Shown: positions 15,850-23,299 of the stretch, one piece after another
Position numbering within the stretch: the first letter of the stretch is position 1
How the letters are laid out: every line of letters starts with the position of its first letter
NCBI GenBank assembly: GCA_018657525.1
Contig: JABHWZ010000004.1
Location: 147,261-211,260 of the forward strand
Source: an archaeon
Lineage (GTDB): Archaea; Nanobdellota; Nanobdellia; Pacearchaeales; GW2011-AR1
DNA: 64,000 nucleotides
Direction of reading: 5' to 3'
Made by a program: the position numbers and the translations under genes
Notes under the pieces: generated by a model
The model's database searches: none
Told to the model about the DNA's origin: nothing
What the model saw: only the letters and a program-made list of their open reading frames with translations

Positions 15850-17097
15850 TTATTCTATTTTAACTACTACTTCTTTATTTAATAAATTATTCTTTCCAGC
15901 AACCTGAAGTAATTTCTTTATACTATCTTTTAACAAATTTAATTCTCTTTTTTGTTTTTCAATATTTTCTTTTGTTCTTTCCATTCTCTGCCCTACAAGT
16001 TTTTCACGTTGCTTACTTTCTTCTAATTCATTCTTAACATCTTCTAAATTATTATTATAATGAATTTTCTTTGCTCTTTTACGATTAATAGCTAAATAAT
16101 TAATATAAGCTTCTAACCATTTACTCTGGGGGGAATGTCCAAGTCTAAGGTTTATATCTTCTACGTGCCATCCCTGAGCAAATAGATAACATGCCATTCC
16201 TGATCTCAAATCTTTCCAAGAAGGTTTCTCATCATTTGGTTCACATTTAACTCCTGCTCTTTTAACGACACTATCAAATATTTGAAGAGCTTGTCTATAT
16301 TTAAAACTAAAAATGAAATCATCATTTTTAAATGGAATTATTTTTCTTCTAAACTTACCCTTCTCGTCTCTATATTCTACTTCCTTTCCGTATTTGAAAA
16401 GGGCATCCAAGTATCTTAATGTTTCAGAATAAATTGTAGGCTCACTTCTTGTTTGCCTACTTCTCTTTAAATTTTCTTGAGGAAGATAAATTAAATATTC
16501 TTCTTGTTTTGTATCTCTATTTAATTGTCTCTTAAAATGTTTTACTTTTAACTCTAAAAGAGCTGTTATATTCTCCCCAATATCCCAAGCTAACCAGAAT
16601 AAAACAAAATGTTGAGGCTTATGTAAAAAGTTTAACATTCTTTTAAAATTCTCTTCACTTATGAACCGAACTTGTTTTTTTCTTTTGTCTGTAAAAAATT
16701 CCAAAGCATTTTCTACCACCTCTCCTAATCCTGCAAGTTTAAATGGTTTAGATTTGAAAACTTTATTATAATAACCTCTTCTATCTATAAATCTTTTTCC
16801 AGAACGATTTTTAATTTTTCCATCCTCTAAATCATTATAGACTTGTTTAATTTCCTCTTCTGTTAATTTGTTCCAAGCCTTATTCTTAAACCACTTGTTT
16901 ACATTTTTAAATTTGTTTATATATCCATAAAGGGTTTTGTAAGAAGATTCATCTATTTTAGGTAAATCATTTTGTCGTTTTAATTTCTCTTCTTCCCATT
17001 CAAAAAATTTCTTGAATAAATCTTTGTTATATTTTATAATAGAATTATCATTTAAGAGTTCTGTTTTTGCTTTTTTGTACCTCTTTTCAAAGCTCAT
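15850..17097 (-). CDS. Tyrosine recombinase / integrase (divergent archaeal type)
   Basis: The N-terminal half is a SAM-like core-binding region (about 1-130). The catalytic half has the box II pattern PSWKDLRSGMACYLFAQGW, then LGHSP and the nucleophile-bearing LEAYINYL. A candidate catalytic Lys lies in LKRSRQTRSEP. The HxxR motif is KxxR, a substitution I recall from SSV-type integrases. At the box I position WDIGENITALLEL the usual Arg (G-x-R) is Asn, which could mean inactivity or an Arg supplied elsewhere. A C-terminal coiled coil of ~70 residues is an addition. Next to tRNA-Asp, it is the likely integration enzyme of the adjacent small element. Confidence 0.78.
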   Translation of the reverse strand: MSFEKRYKKAKTELLNDNSIIKYNKDLFKKFFEWEEEKLKRQNDLPKIDESSYKTLYGYINKFKNVNKWFKNKAWNKLTEEEIKQVYNDLEDGKIKNRSGKRFIDRRGYYNKVFKSKPFKLAGLGEVVENALEFFTDKRKKQVRFISEENFKRMLNFLHKPQHFVLFWLAWDIGENITALLELKVKHFKRQLNRDTKQEEYLIYLPQENLKRSRQTRSEPTIYSETLRYLDALFKYGKEVEYRDEKGKFRRKIIPFKNDDFIFSFKYRQALQIFDSVVKRAGVKCEPNDEKPSWKDLRSGMACYLFAQGWHVEDINLRLGHSPQSKWLEAYINYLAINRKRAKKIHYNNNLEDVKNELEESKQREKLVGQRMERTKENIEKQKRELNLLKDSIKKLLQVAGKNNLLNKEVVVKIE

Positions 17098-17112
17098 AAT
17101 TCAGTTACACAA

Positions 17113-17131
17113 GAGAGCTTTTTAAACTCTC
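17113..17131 (-). promoter_or_regulatory. Integrase promoter with TATA box inside an inverted repeat
   Basis: On the minus strand GAGAGTTTAAAAAGCTCTC places the TATA-like TTTAAAAAG between perfect arms GAGAG/CTCTC, about 16-34 bases before the integrase ATG. A dyad over the TATA box is a natural operator site for a repressor, possibly the element's own. No repressor-like gene was found in the element. Confidence 0.5.
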
Positions 17132-17154
17132 CTAATGTGCAACATCTTACGCCA

Positions 17155-17226
17155 CGCCCACGCCGGGAATCGAACCCGGATTTCTTGCGCGACAGGCAAG
17201 TGTCTTAGCCATTGGACAACGTAGGC
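17155..17226 (-). tRNA. tRNA-Asp (GTC)
   Basis: On the minus strand the sequence folds as a complete cloverleaf. The acceptor stem is GCCTACG/CGTGGGC (one G-T pair) with G73. The anticodon stem CTTGC/GCAAG encloses the loop CTGTCGC, giving anticodon GTC. The T arm is CCGGG-TTCGATT-CCCGG. The D stem is short (GTC/GAC plus a mismatch). No CCA is encoded. It is the probable attachment site of the adjacent integrase element. Confidence 0.93.
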
Positions 17227-17258
17227 AAACTAATAATTATCAATAATGATTTTCATTT

Positions 17259-17861
17259 TTAAATCTTCTCTTTTAACAAATAATCTCTCAACTCTCCAAC
17301 ACTTTCAGCAACATCAAATTCATTCTCCCCTTTTCTAAATTGTTCCCACCCCGCCGAATAACCAACCCCCAAAAACCGAGTCTTAGTCACAACTGAATCC
17401 TCATAATCCCAATGAGTATCGCCCATCATCCCTCTTGACTTCCCAGAATATTCCCGTGCAATAAACTCCAAACTTTCTCTTTTCCTCCCAAAATCATCCC
17501 TAGTCAAAACTAAATCAAAATAAGACAAAATATCTTTTCCAAAATGATGTAAATTTCTTTTATTATTATGTGTAGCCAAACACAGAACTTTCCCAGCAGA
17601 TTTCAATTCCTCCAAAACTTGCGGAATCCCCTCAATAATTGGGCAATCATAATTCAAAAAATCCTCAGAATGAAAAACCTTTGCCATTTCCCTAGGAAAC
17701 CCAACCATTCCCCAAAAATCTTCTCTATGACTTTGAATAGCTTTTCTAAAACGAGCCCCAATTACATCTACAGCAACCCCAATTACATCTGACAACGCTT
17801 GCATATGCGCCGGAAAAGAGTCAACTAAAACCCCATCAAAATCAAATATATTAACTTCCAT
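17259..17861 (-). CDS. HAD-superfamily phosphatase (phosphoglycolate phosphatase-like)
   Basis: HAD motif I is IFDFDGVLVDS at the N-terminus, motif II LCLATHNNK near residue 95, and motif IV MMGDTHWDYE near residue 142. A helical cap occupies residues ~18-80. These fit subfamily I phosphatases acting on small phosphorylated metabolites such as 2-phosphoglycolate or sugar phosphates. A precise substrate cannot be read from sequence. Immediately upstream of tRNA-Asp and downstream of serS, same strand. Confidence 0.85.
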   Translation of the reverse strand: MEVNIFDFDGVLVDSFPAHMQALSDVIGVAVDVIGARFRKAIQSHREDFWGMVGFPREMAKVFHSEDFLNYDCPIIEGIPQVLEELKSAGKVLCLATHNNKRNLHHFGKDILSYFDLVLTRDDFGRKRESLEFIAREYSGKSRGMMGDTHWDYEDSVVTKTRFLGVGYSAGWEQFRKGENEFDVAESVGELRDYLLKEKI

Positions 17862-17908
17862 AAAATAACTCAGAATATTACTCTTTTAAAGATTGTGTCC
17901 TAAAAATA

Positions 17909-19189
17909 TTATTTCTTCCCAATCTTTTTTTTATCAGGCAAACCAATAACTTTCTTCCCGCCCATATAAGATTGTAAAACTTTCGGAATTTTAATCACAC
18001 CGTCTTTTTGCTGATTGTTATTAATAATTGCTATGAAAATCCTATTTGCAACTCCTCCAGTAGCATAAATTGTATGTGCAAATTCTTCCTTTCCTTCACC
18101 AATAAATTTGATATTTCCCCGTATAGCTTGAAAACTTGCAGTCATTCCAATACTTCCCAGCTCTCCCCATCTTTCTTCTGCTCCAAGCCATCCCTCAACA
18201 TCCTTTTCCAATATTGCTTTATTTGGCATATCGTTTGCTCTATGTGTAATTATTCTATGTGGAATTTCTAAAGTGTTATAAAGTTCTTTCAAATCTTCAA
18301 AAATTTGATTATATTCAGTCTCTTCATTTTCTGGAATTGTTATATGAGTAAGTTCAACTTTATCAAATTGATGCGTCCTATAAAGTCCCTTATCATCTGC
18401 ATGATTTCCTGCTTCCCGACGGTAACAAGGAGTATAGCACATAAACTTTTTTGGCAACTCCTTTTTATTAAATACGTCATCTTTAGAAATTGCCAAAACT
18501 GAAATTTCTCCAGTTCCAACAAAGACTTTCCCGTCCTCAGTTTTGTATACTTCTTTTTCTCCTCCAGGATAATGTCCTGTAATGTAAAGATTTTCTTCAT
18601 TTACATAATATGGAGGGATCAATTCAAAATAACCTTTCTCTCTCCAAAAATCAAGAAGAAAATTTGTAATTGCTCTATTAAATCTAGCGGCATCTCCCCT
18701 TAACATCCAAGCTCGATCTCCTGCAGCCTTAATAGCCCGTTTAAAATCTGCCAAATCTAAATCTATTAAAATTTCCCAATTTCGCTTTGGTTTAAAATCA
18801 AATTCAGGCTTTTTTATCTTACTTTCCCAATCAACCCTATCAACATCACTTATAGGCACATCATCGTGCAATGTGTTCGGAATTTTATAAACTAAAACAT
18901 TATACTCCTCATCCAATTCCTTAAATTTTAATTCCATTTCTTTTATCTTTTCATTATTATTTTTACTTTCTTCTATAAATTTCTTAAAATCTTTTTTCTG
19001 CTTTCTTGCTTTATTAATATTTTCAGTTAAAACATTCCTTTCTCTTCTTAAATCATCTAAATCTTTTTTTGTTTTTTTCCATTCTTCATATTTTTCTAAA
19101 AGCAAATCCACATCAACATCTAACTCTCTCGCTTTTACCGAATGTTTAACAATTTCTAAATTTTCTTGTATATATTTGATATTTAACAT
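17909..19189 (-). CDS. serS: Seryl-tRNA synthetase
   Basis: Charges tRNA-Ser with serine. The N-terminal ~110 residues form the long antiparallel coiled-coil tRNA-binding arm. The class II catalytic core has motif 2 as CYRREAGNHADDKGLYRTHQ and motif 3-like ANRIFIAIINNNQQKDG with the C-terminal VLQSYMGGKK. This is the common type of SerRS, not the rare methanogen form. The length of 426 aa is normal. Upstream the intergenic region holds divergent promoters shared with the 19280 membrane protein gene. Confidence 0.96.
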   Translation of the reverse strand: MLNIKYIQENLEIVKHSVKARELDVDVDLLLEKYEEWKKTKKDLDDLRRERNVLTENINKARKQKKDFKKFIEESKNNNEKIKEMELKFKELDEEYNVLVYKIPNTLHDDVPISDVDRVDWESKIKKPEFDFKPKRNWEILIDLDLADFKRAIKAAGDRAWMLRGDAARFNRAITNFLLDFWREKGYFELIPPYYVNEENLYITGHYPGGEKEVYKTEDGKVFVGTGEISVLAISKDDVFNKKELPKKFMCYTPCYRREAGNHADDKGLYRTHQFDKVELTHITIPENEETEYNQIFEDLKELYNTLEIPHRIITHRANDMPNKAILEKDVEGWLGAEERWGELGSIGMTASFQAIRGNIKFIGEGKEEFAHTIYATGGVANRIFIAIINNNQQKDGVIKIPKVLQSYMGGKKVIGLPDKKKIGKK

Positions 19190-19279
19190 CTTATTAATCC
19201 TATAAGTTTTGAATCGATAATATTTATAAGTATTTCTATTATCCCGAACCTTTAAAAATAACTAACCACTAAACAAAAT

Positions 19280-19939
19280 ATGGCAGAGGTGACAGAACAG
19301 ATTCTAAATGCATATAATATCTTACTTAGCAAAATCCCTCCAATCGCCCAAACATTTATTCAACTTTTCCTATTAGTCCTTTTAGTATTCGGTTACGCAT
19401 GGTTCATCTGGAAACTCTACAGATTCATCGCCCACAAAAATATCCTCGGACTTAATTTAAATAAATACAACAAATCAGAACATCCCTTCTTCGCAAAACT
19501 CTTCGCCGGCCTTCTCTACTTTGTAGAATACATTTTAATTTTACCATTCTTAATATTTTTCTGGTTTGTAATATTTGCAATATTCCTAATTCTTATAACC
19601 GAGGGTATAGAAGTTTCAGCAATACTAATAATCGCCACAATAATCGTTGCTGCAATCCGAATGACATCATATTATTCTGAGGACCTCTCAAAAGATTTAG
19701 CCAAAATGCTCCCGTTTACTTTACTGGCCGTCGCTATAACAAAACCAGGATTCTTTAACTTCACACAAATAATCACTCACCTCCAAAAAGTACCCTCGGT
19801 ATTCGGTCAAATAATTACTTACTTAAGTTTCATAATTTTCCTAGAAATAATTTTAAGAGCATTAGATTTTACAATCTCATTATTTGGCTTAGAAGAAACA
19901 ATAATTCCAGAAGAAACAGAAACAGCAAATCAAAATTAA
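19280..19939 (+). CDS. Uncharacterised integral membrane protein, about five TM helices
   Basis: Not recognised. Long hydrophobic segments include FIQLFLLVLLVFGYAWFIW, YILILPFLIFFWFVIFAIFL and ITYLSFIIFLEIILRALDF, with a short acidic C-terminal tail. It somewhat resembles other archaeal membrane proteins of unknown function. TATA-like CTTTAAAAATAAC lies about 25 bases upstream of the ATG. Confidence 0.65.
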   Translation: MAEVTEQILNAYNILLSKIPPIAQTFIQLFLLVLLVFGYAWFIWKLYRFIAHKNILGLNLNKYNKSEHPFFAKLFAGLLYFVEYILILPFLIFFWFVIFAIFLILITEGIEVSAILIIATIIVAAIRMTSYYSEDLSKDLAKMLPFTLLAVAITKPGFFNFTQIITHLQKVPSVFGQIITYLSFIIFLEIILRALDFTISLFGLEETIIPEETETANQN

Positions 19940-19956
19940 TCTTCACAACAAAAAAT

Positions 19957-20355
19957 TTATTCTTCTAAAATATTAGGAAAAATTTCTTCATATTCAAATT
20001 TTTCCTTTTTTAACCACCCTTTAACTCCGCTTAATTGCTTCTTAATCGCCCCATAAGTTTTTGGCGCATTACCAATTACTGGATAAATATAATAATAAAA
20101 ATGAATCCCAGAAGAAGTCTCCTCTCTTTGAGATTCAGTGCACTCCCCCACATGACCTGGACAAAAAATAGAAACAAATCCCCGATGATTGATTAATTTA
20201 TCCAATTTTTTTAAATAGTCAAGTCCCTCATTAATAACTCCACAATCAATTTTAATCGCCGCTGGCAAAAGAGTTTTCTCTCCAGAATCTAACCCTGCAT
20301 TAGAATATCTTAAAGTTTCATCTCGCATCGCCAACTCTAATAAACTCAACCCCAT
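19957..20355 (-). CDS. Uncharacterised protein, 132 aa
   Basis: Not recognised. A soluble alpha/beta protein with Cys in IKIDCGVINEGL and IFCPGHVGECTE and a Tyr-rich stretch HFYYYIYPVIG. The three Cys might bind a metal, but the spacing is not a standard motif. The ATG at 20355 (MGLSLLELAMRDETL) is preferred; the track start adds MFF. Confidence 0.55.
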   Translation of the reverse strand: MGLSLLELAMRDETLRYSNAGLDSGEKTLLPAAIKIDCGVINEGLDYLKKLDKLINHRGFVSIFCPGHVGECTESQREETSSGIHFYYYIYPVIGNAPKTYGAIKKQLSGVKGWLKKEKFEYEEIFPNILEE

Positions 20356-20403
20356 AAAAAACAAAAGAATTCAAACTTTAAATAATTTTAGCAAATTAAT
20401 AAT

Positions 20404-20592
20404 TTATCTATTACTTTCAAATTCATAAAATCCAACAGAAGTTTCTGACACTACAGAAGATTCATTAAGAACAGAAAAATCATACGCAGCATCATGAGAA
20501 TCGATATAACTTCCCCACTTTCGATTAGCAACCTGTTTCATATGTTTTAGCCCATCTTTCATCTCTGCCTTTGAAACTAATGTTTTACTCAT
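20404..20592 (-). CDS. Uncharacterised small protein, 62 aa
   Basis: Not recognised. Begins MSKTLVSKAEMKDGLKHMKQ and has a Ser/Glu-rich second half. Its ATG overlaps the stop of the upstream ORF by four bases, so it is the third gene of a coupled trio (20800-21000, 20589-20798, this one). Confidence 0.55.
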   Translation of the reverse strand: MSKTLVSKAEMKDGLKHMKQVANRKWGSYIDSHDAAYDFSVLNESSVVSETSVGFYEFESNR

Positions 20593-20798
20593 TTATAATC
20601 CCTAAAGTTAGCGCTGAAACGAGCACACTCTTCTTCTGGACTTGTAACTCGATGTCTTGCTGGCACTCCTGAAGAAACAGGCGGTAACGGACAAGGCATA
20701 TCTTTAGTGCTATTAACAGCACCAGGCTTATCTCGAAGTATACATCTAACTCCAGGAAAAGATTCAATTTTTATTACTACATATTCTCCTTTAACCAT
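20589..20798 (-). CDS. Uncharacterised small protein, 69 aa
   Basis: The correct start is ATG at 20798 (MVKGEYVVIKIESFPGVRC), one base after the stop of the upstream gene, not the longer track start. The C-terminal TSPEEECARFSANFRDYK is reminiscent of the MVSPEECVERLMADWKE start of the 22923-23213 product, so a small shared motif may exist in this genome. The middle is Pro/Ser-rich. Function unknown. Confidence 0.55.
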   Translation of the reverse strand: MVKGEYVVIKIESFPGVRCILRDKPGAVNSTKDMPCPLPPVSSGVPARHRVTSPEEECARFSANFRDYK

Positions 20799-20799
20799 T

Positions 20800-21000
20800 T
20801 TAATTTCTATATTCTCCTTCGATTTTTTCCGGTGCATAAAATTCTTGAGTAGAAATAACTCCCAAATTGATTTCAAAACTATCTGGTTTTTGACCAAACC
20901 GTCTCCCATAAAGTTTACTCCCAGCAACAATCAAGTCTGCGCCTTCTTTCCTCATTGCTCCCCGAGTTATTCTAGATTCTACCATATCCAACTTAACCAA
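20800..21000 (-). CDS. Uncharacterised small protein, 66 aa
   Basis: Begins MVKLDMVESRITRGAMRKEG; the rest is mixed alpha/beta (LIVAGSKLYGRRFG). Leads the coupled trio of small genes. A minus-strand TATA-like CAAATATTTAAAAAG lies about 10-25 bases before the ATG. Not recognised. Confidence 0.55.
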   Translation of the reverse strand: MVKLDMVESRITRGAMRKEGADLIVAGSKLYGRRFGQKPDSFEINLGVISTQEFYAPEKIEGEYRN

Positions 21001-21027
21001 AACTTCTTTTTAAATATTTGTGTAATT

Positions 21028-21759
21028 TTAACCCAACTTATCTCTCGCAAATTCCAAATCCTTCTCAACCTCTTTCTCGTCGATACTAACCTCTAAAGTC
21101 ACATTCGCATCGCAAGGCAAAATCCTTTTAACTAATTCAATATCTAATTCACTATCTCGCAAATTAATATGCTCTATCGTTCTATTATCTTTTTCCCCAC
21201 ACAAATGAAAATGAACCGGTTTCAAATCTAAAAACTTTTTACAAAATACTTCAAATCCTAAACTATTCTCTCCATAAGACCTCGAAGCATGATTTATATC
21301 AAAACAAAAACCACAACCCAAATTATCCAAAATATATTTAATATAATCTGGACTTGCTGCTGGACTAAAGAAACTCCGATCTATAGACTGAGGCAAATTC
21401 TCAATCACAATTCTCGGATCATTAATTTTCTGAAAAGTTTTGATAAAATAAGCTAAAGAACAATCCTTGTCATAAATCCTCCCAGGATGAACAATAATAA
21501 ATTCTGCATTAACTTTATCCGCCAACCCTCGAGAAAATGCAATTGATTCTAAATTTACCCTTTCTTTTTTTGGATCACAATGATTCACCCCAAATCCCTG
21601 ATGCTCTGCATGAACTATAATTGGAATTCCTTTTTCAACATACTTCTGCAAATAAGAATAATCATTTCCCCGAATCGCCTGCACTTCAAAAAAATCTGCT
21701 TTACCTACAAAATAATCAAAGAACTTTTCATCATCAAAATTCTTAACTCCAAATTTCAT
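21028..21759 (-). CDS. TIM-barrel sugar-phosphate isomerase/AP-endonuclease-like protein
   Basis: The pattern fits the xylose isomerase-like TIM barrel family (AP endonuclease family 2). Strand-end residues typical of the metal site appear in order: IPIIVHAEH, FIIVHPG, IVIENLPQS (Glu), GFCFDINHA (Asp/His), VHFHLCGE and TLEVS. It could be a sugar isomerase/epimerase or an endonuclease IV relative; the short length (243 aa) and HFHLCG favour a sugar-type enzyme. ATG at 21759 is preferred over the track start, which adds five hydrophobic residues. Confidence 0.72.
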   Translation of the reverse strand: MKFGVKNFDDEKFFDYFVGKADFFEVQAIRGNDYSYLQKYVEKGIPIIVHAEHQGFGVNHCDPKKERVNLESIAFSRGLADKVNAEFIIVHPGRIYDKDCSLAYFIKTFQKINDPRIVIENLPQSIDRSFFSPAASPDYIKYILDNLGCGFCFDINHASRSYGENSLGFEVFCKKFLDLKPVHFHLCGEKDNRTIEHINLRDSELDIELVKRILPCDANVTLEVSIDEKEVEKDLEFARDKLG

Positions 21760-21864
21760 AAAAAAAAATCGCAATTTAACTTTTTAAATTTAATTAAGGA
21801 TTAATTGCCCAACAAAATTATCTCAATAACAACTTTTAAAAAGAATCATTAATTTAAATTTAAA

Positions 21865-22473
21865 ATGGAGTTGATAAAAACATTAATACTTTTAAGCATT
21901 GGATTCGTAGCTTTTTTTGCAACAGGCATCGATGACACTGTTGCTTATGCTGGTTCCTACCTAAATAACAAAAGCAAAGACCATAAAAAATTAATTTCAT
22001 TTGGAATAATCCTCGGAACTTTGATTGCATTAGGAATCTCAATTTTCGCAGGTTCACTAATGGCAGTAATCCCATCTCGACATCTTATTGGAGGGGCAGT
22101 ATTAATCACATTAGGATTACTCTCTTTTGTTCACGGAAAAGGACAAAAATACCAAAAAAAAGAACATCTTTCCAAACTTCAAAAGCATATAAACAAATCA
22201 AGATATAGAACCCATAGTAATCTTAAATTCGTAGGTCTGGGAATGCTACTTTTTTTCGGAACAGGAGTTGATGATATTATTGCTTACTCAAATTTAATAA
22301 TGGCAAAAGGAGCATGGCTAGCAATTTGTACTGGAGTTTTAATGGCAACTTTTGTATCATTAATTATCGCGCATTTTTTATCCGATAAATTAAAAAGATT
22401 CAGTCACCCAGAAAGAATTGGCGGAGGAATTATTATCCTTATTGGTGTGCTTCTTGCATTAAAAATTTTATAA
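21865..22473 (+). CDS. CadD/LysE-like small transporter
   Basis: Six TM helices in two homologous halves, each opening with the same acidic motif: FFATGIDDTVAYAGSYL near residue 15 and FFGTGVDDIIAYSNLIM near residue 130. The repeated T/N-G-I/V-D-D in TM1 and TM4 is the hallmark of cadmium-resistance-type (CadD) and related LysE-superfamily exporters. A His/Lys-rich cytoplasmic loop (KEHLSKLQKHINK) separates the halves. Substrate (metal cation or other) unknown. TATA-like CTTTTAAAAAG about 30 bases upstream. Confidence 0.7.
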   Translation: MELIKTLILLSIGFVAFFATGIDDTVAYAGSYLNNKSKDHKKLISFGIILGTLIALGISIFAGSLMAVIPSRHLIGGAVLITLGLLSFVHGKGQKYQKKEHLSKLQKHINKSRYRTHSNLKFVGLGMLLFFGTGVDDIIAYSNLIMAKGAWLAICTGVLMATFVSLIIAHFLSDKLKRFSHPERIGGGIIILIGVLLALKIL

Positions 22474-22542
22474 TTCTCAAGCAGTAACCTTTTTAAACCA
22501 AATACAACATAATTTAATATCCTAAAAGGAACAAATAAGAAA

Positions 22543-22851
22543 ATGCCAAAAGTAAGAATCAAACTAAACAGTAGCGATATAGACGCACTTAATAATATTT
22601 GTAATTCTATTAAAACTATTGCGAAAAAATCCGGCACACCAATGGGAGGACCAGTTCCACTTCCAACAAAAAAACTCAAAGTTACAACACGAAAATCTCC
22701 ATGCGGCGACGGAACAGCAACATTCGACAACTTTGAAATGCGAATCCACAAACGATTAATAGACCTTCCAGCAAAAGAAGCAGTGCTACATCACATCATG
22801 AAAATGCAAATTCCTAAGAACGTTAATATTAAGATAGAAATGAAAGATTAA
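22543..22851 (+). CDS. rps10: Ribosomal protein S10 (uS10)
   Basis: Small-subunit protein; the whole 102-aa length matches archaeal uS10. Recognisable segments are KVRIKLNSSDIDALNNIC, the GGPVPLPTKKLKVTTRKSPCGDGT loop that contacts 16S rRNA, and the FEMRIHKRLIDL hallmark. It is separated from the usual EF-1A/S7/S12 neighbours. Its own TATA box CTTTTTAAACC lies at about 22489-22499. Confidence 0.96.
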   Translation: MPKVRIKLNSSDIDALNNICNSIKTIAKKSGTPMGGPVPLPTKKLKVTTRKSPCGDGTATFDNFEMRIHKRLIDLPAKEAVLHHIMKMQIPKNVNIKIEMKD

Positions 22852-22922
22852 TCTTTCTCAAATGACTGAAGAAGAAATCCAACAATTATTAACAAAATCT
22901 AAATAATCTATCTCCTTCCCTA

Positions 22923-23213
22923 CTAATCCTCTGCAGGCAAAGAAGTTTGTTTTGCATATAATTCTAAAAACTTGATTTGAACTCTAGCTCCCCCTTGCCT
23001 TAACTTATCTGCTAAAGATTCAGCAATAGTGCAAAAACCTGTCCCAGAATGTAACCTCAAAATACGTTCCCTGTATTGAAAATAATTTTTATCATTTAAA
23101 CTCCCTTGCCAATCATCAGCCGCCTCCTCAAATTTTCCTTTTGAAACAGATTCTTCTTTAATTTCTTTCCAATCTGCCATTAATCTTTCAACACATTCTT
23201 CTGGACTTACCAT
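22923..23213 (-). CDS. Uncharacterised helical protein, 96 aa
   Basis: Starts MVSPEECVERLMADWKEIKE and is mostly helical and charged, with a single Cys in FCTIAESLADKL. Similar SPEEC text occurs at the end of the 20589-20798 product. No known family. Divergent from thyX with a shared promoter region. Confidence 0.55.
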   Translation of the reverse strand: MVSPEECVERLMADWKEIKEESVSKGKFEEAADDWQGSLNDKNYFQYRERILRLHSGTGFCTIAESLADKLRQGGARVQIKFLELYAKQTSLPAED

Positions 23214-23299
23214 ATTAAAACAATCCCCATCCCCTTTTTAAAATTATTCATATTCCACACAATAGATTTATTTAAAAAGATAAAAAAACTTTTTCTTAA

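Larger units (their letters stand above)
14354..17154 (-). mobile_element. Putative small integrated element at tRNA-Asp: integrase plus tiny membrane proteins
   Basis: A block of genes all on the minus strand begins just past the 3' end of tRNA-Asp with a tyrosine recombinase. It continues with about seven proteins of 33-89 residues, nearly all with one or two TM helices, several coupled by ATGA overlaps. Integration at a tRNA 3' end is the classic tyrosine-integrase target. No second copy of the tRNA 3' end (attR) is visible in the window, so the far boundary near 14340 is inferred from where this gene set stops. It may be a decayed provirus, an integrated cryptic plasmid, or a minimal element. 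Confidence 0.5.

Noticed and set aside
20589-20930. 113-aa and 60-aa track ORFs in this interval
   Set aside because: They overlap the better 66-aa gene (20800-21000) in another frame; the internal ATG at 20798 gives a clean operon with one-base and four-base junctions.
22862-22906. 14-codon ORF MTEEEIQQLLTKSK after rps10
   Set aside because: Too short, no conserved context or clear ribosome binding site; could be chance or a degraded gene end.
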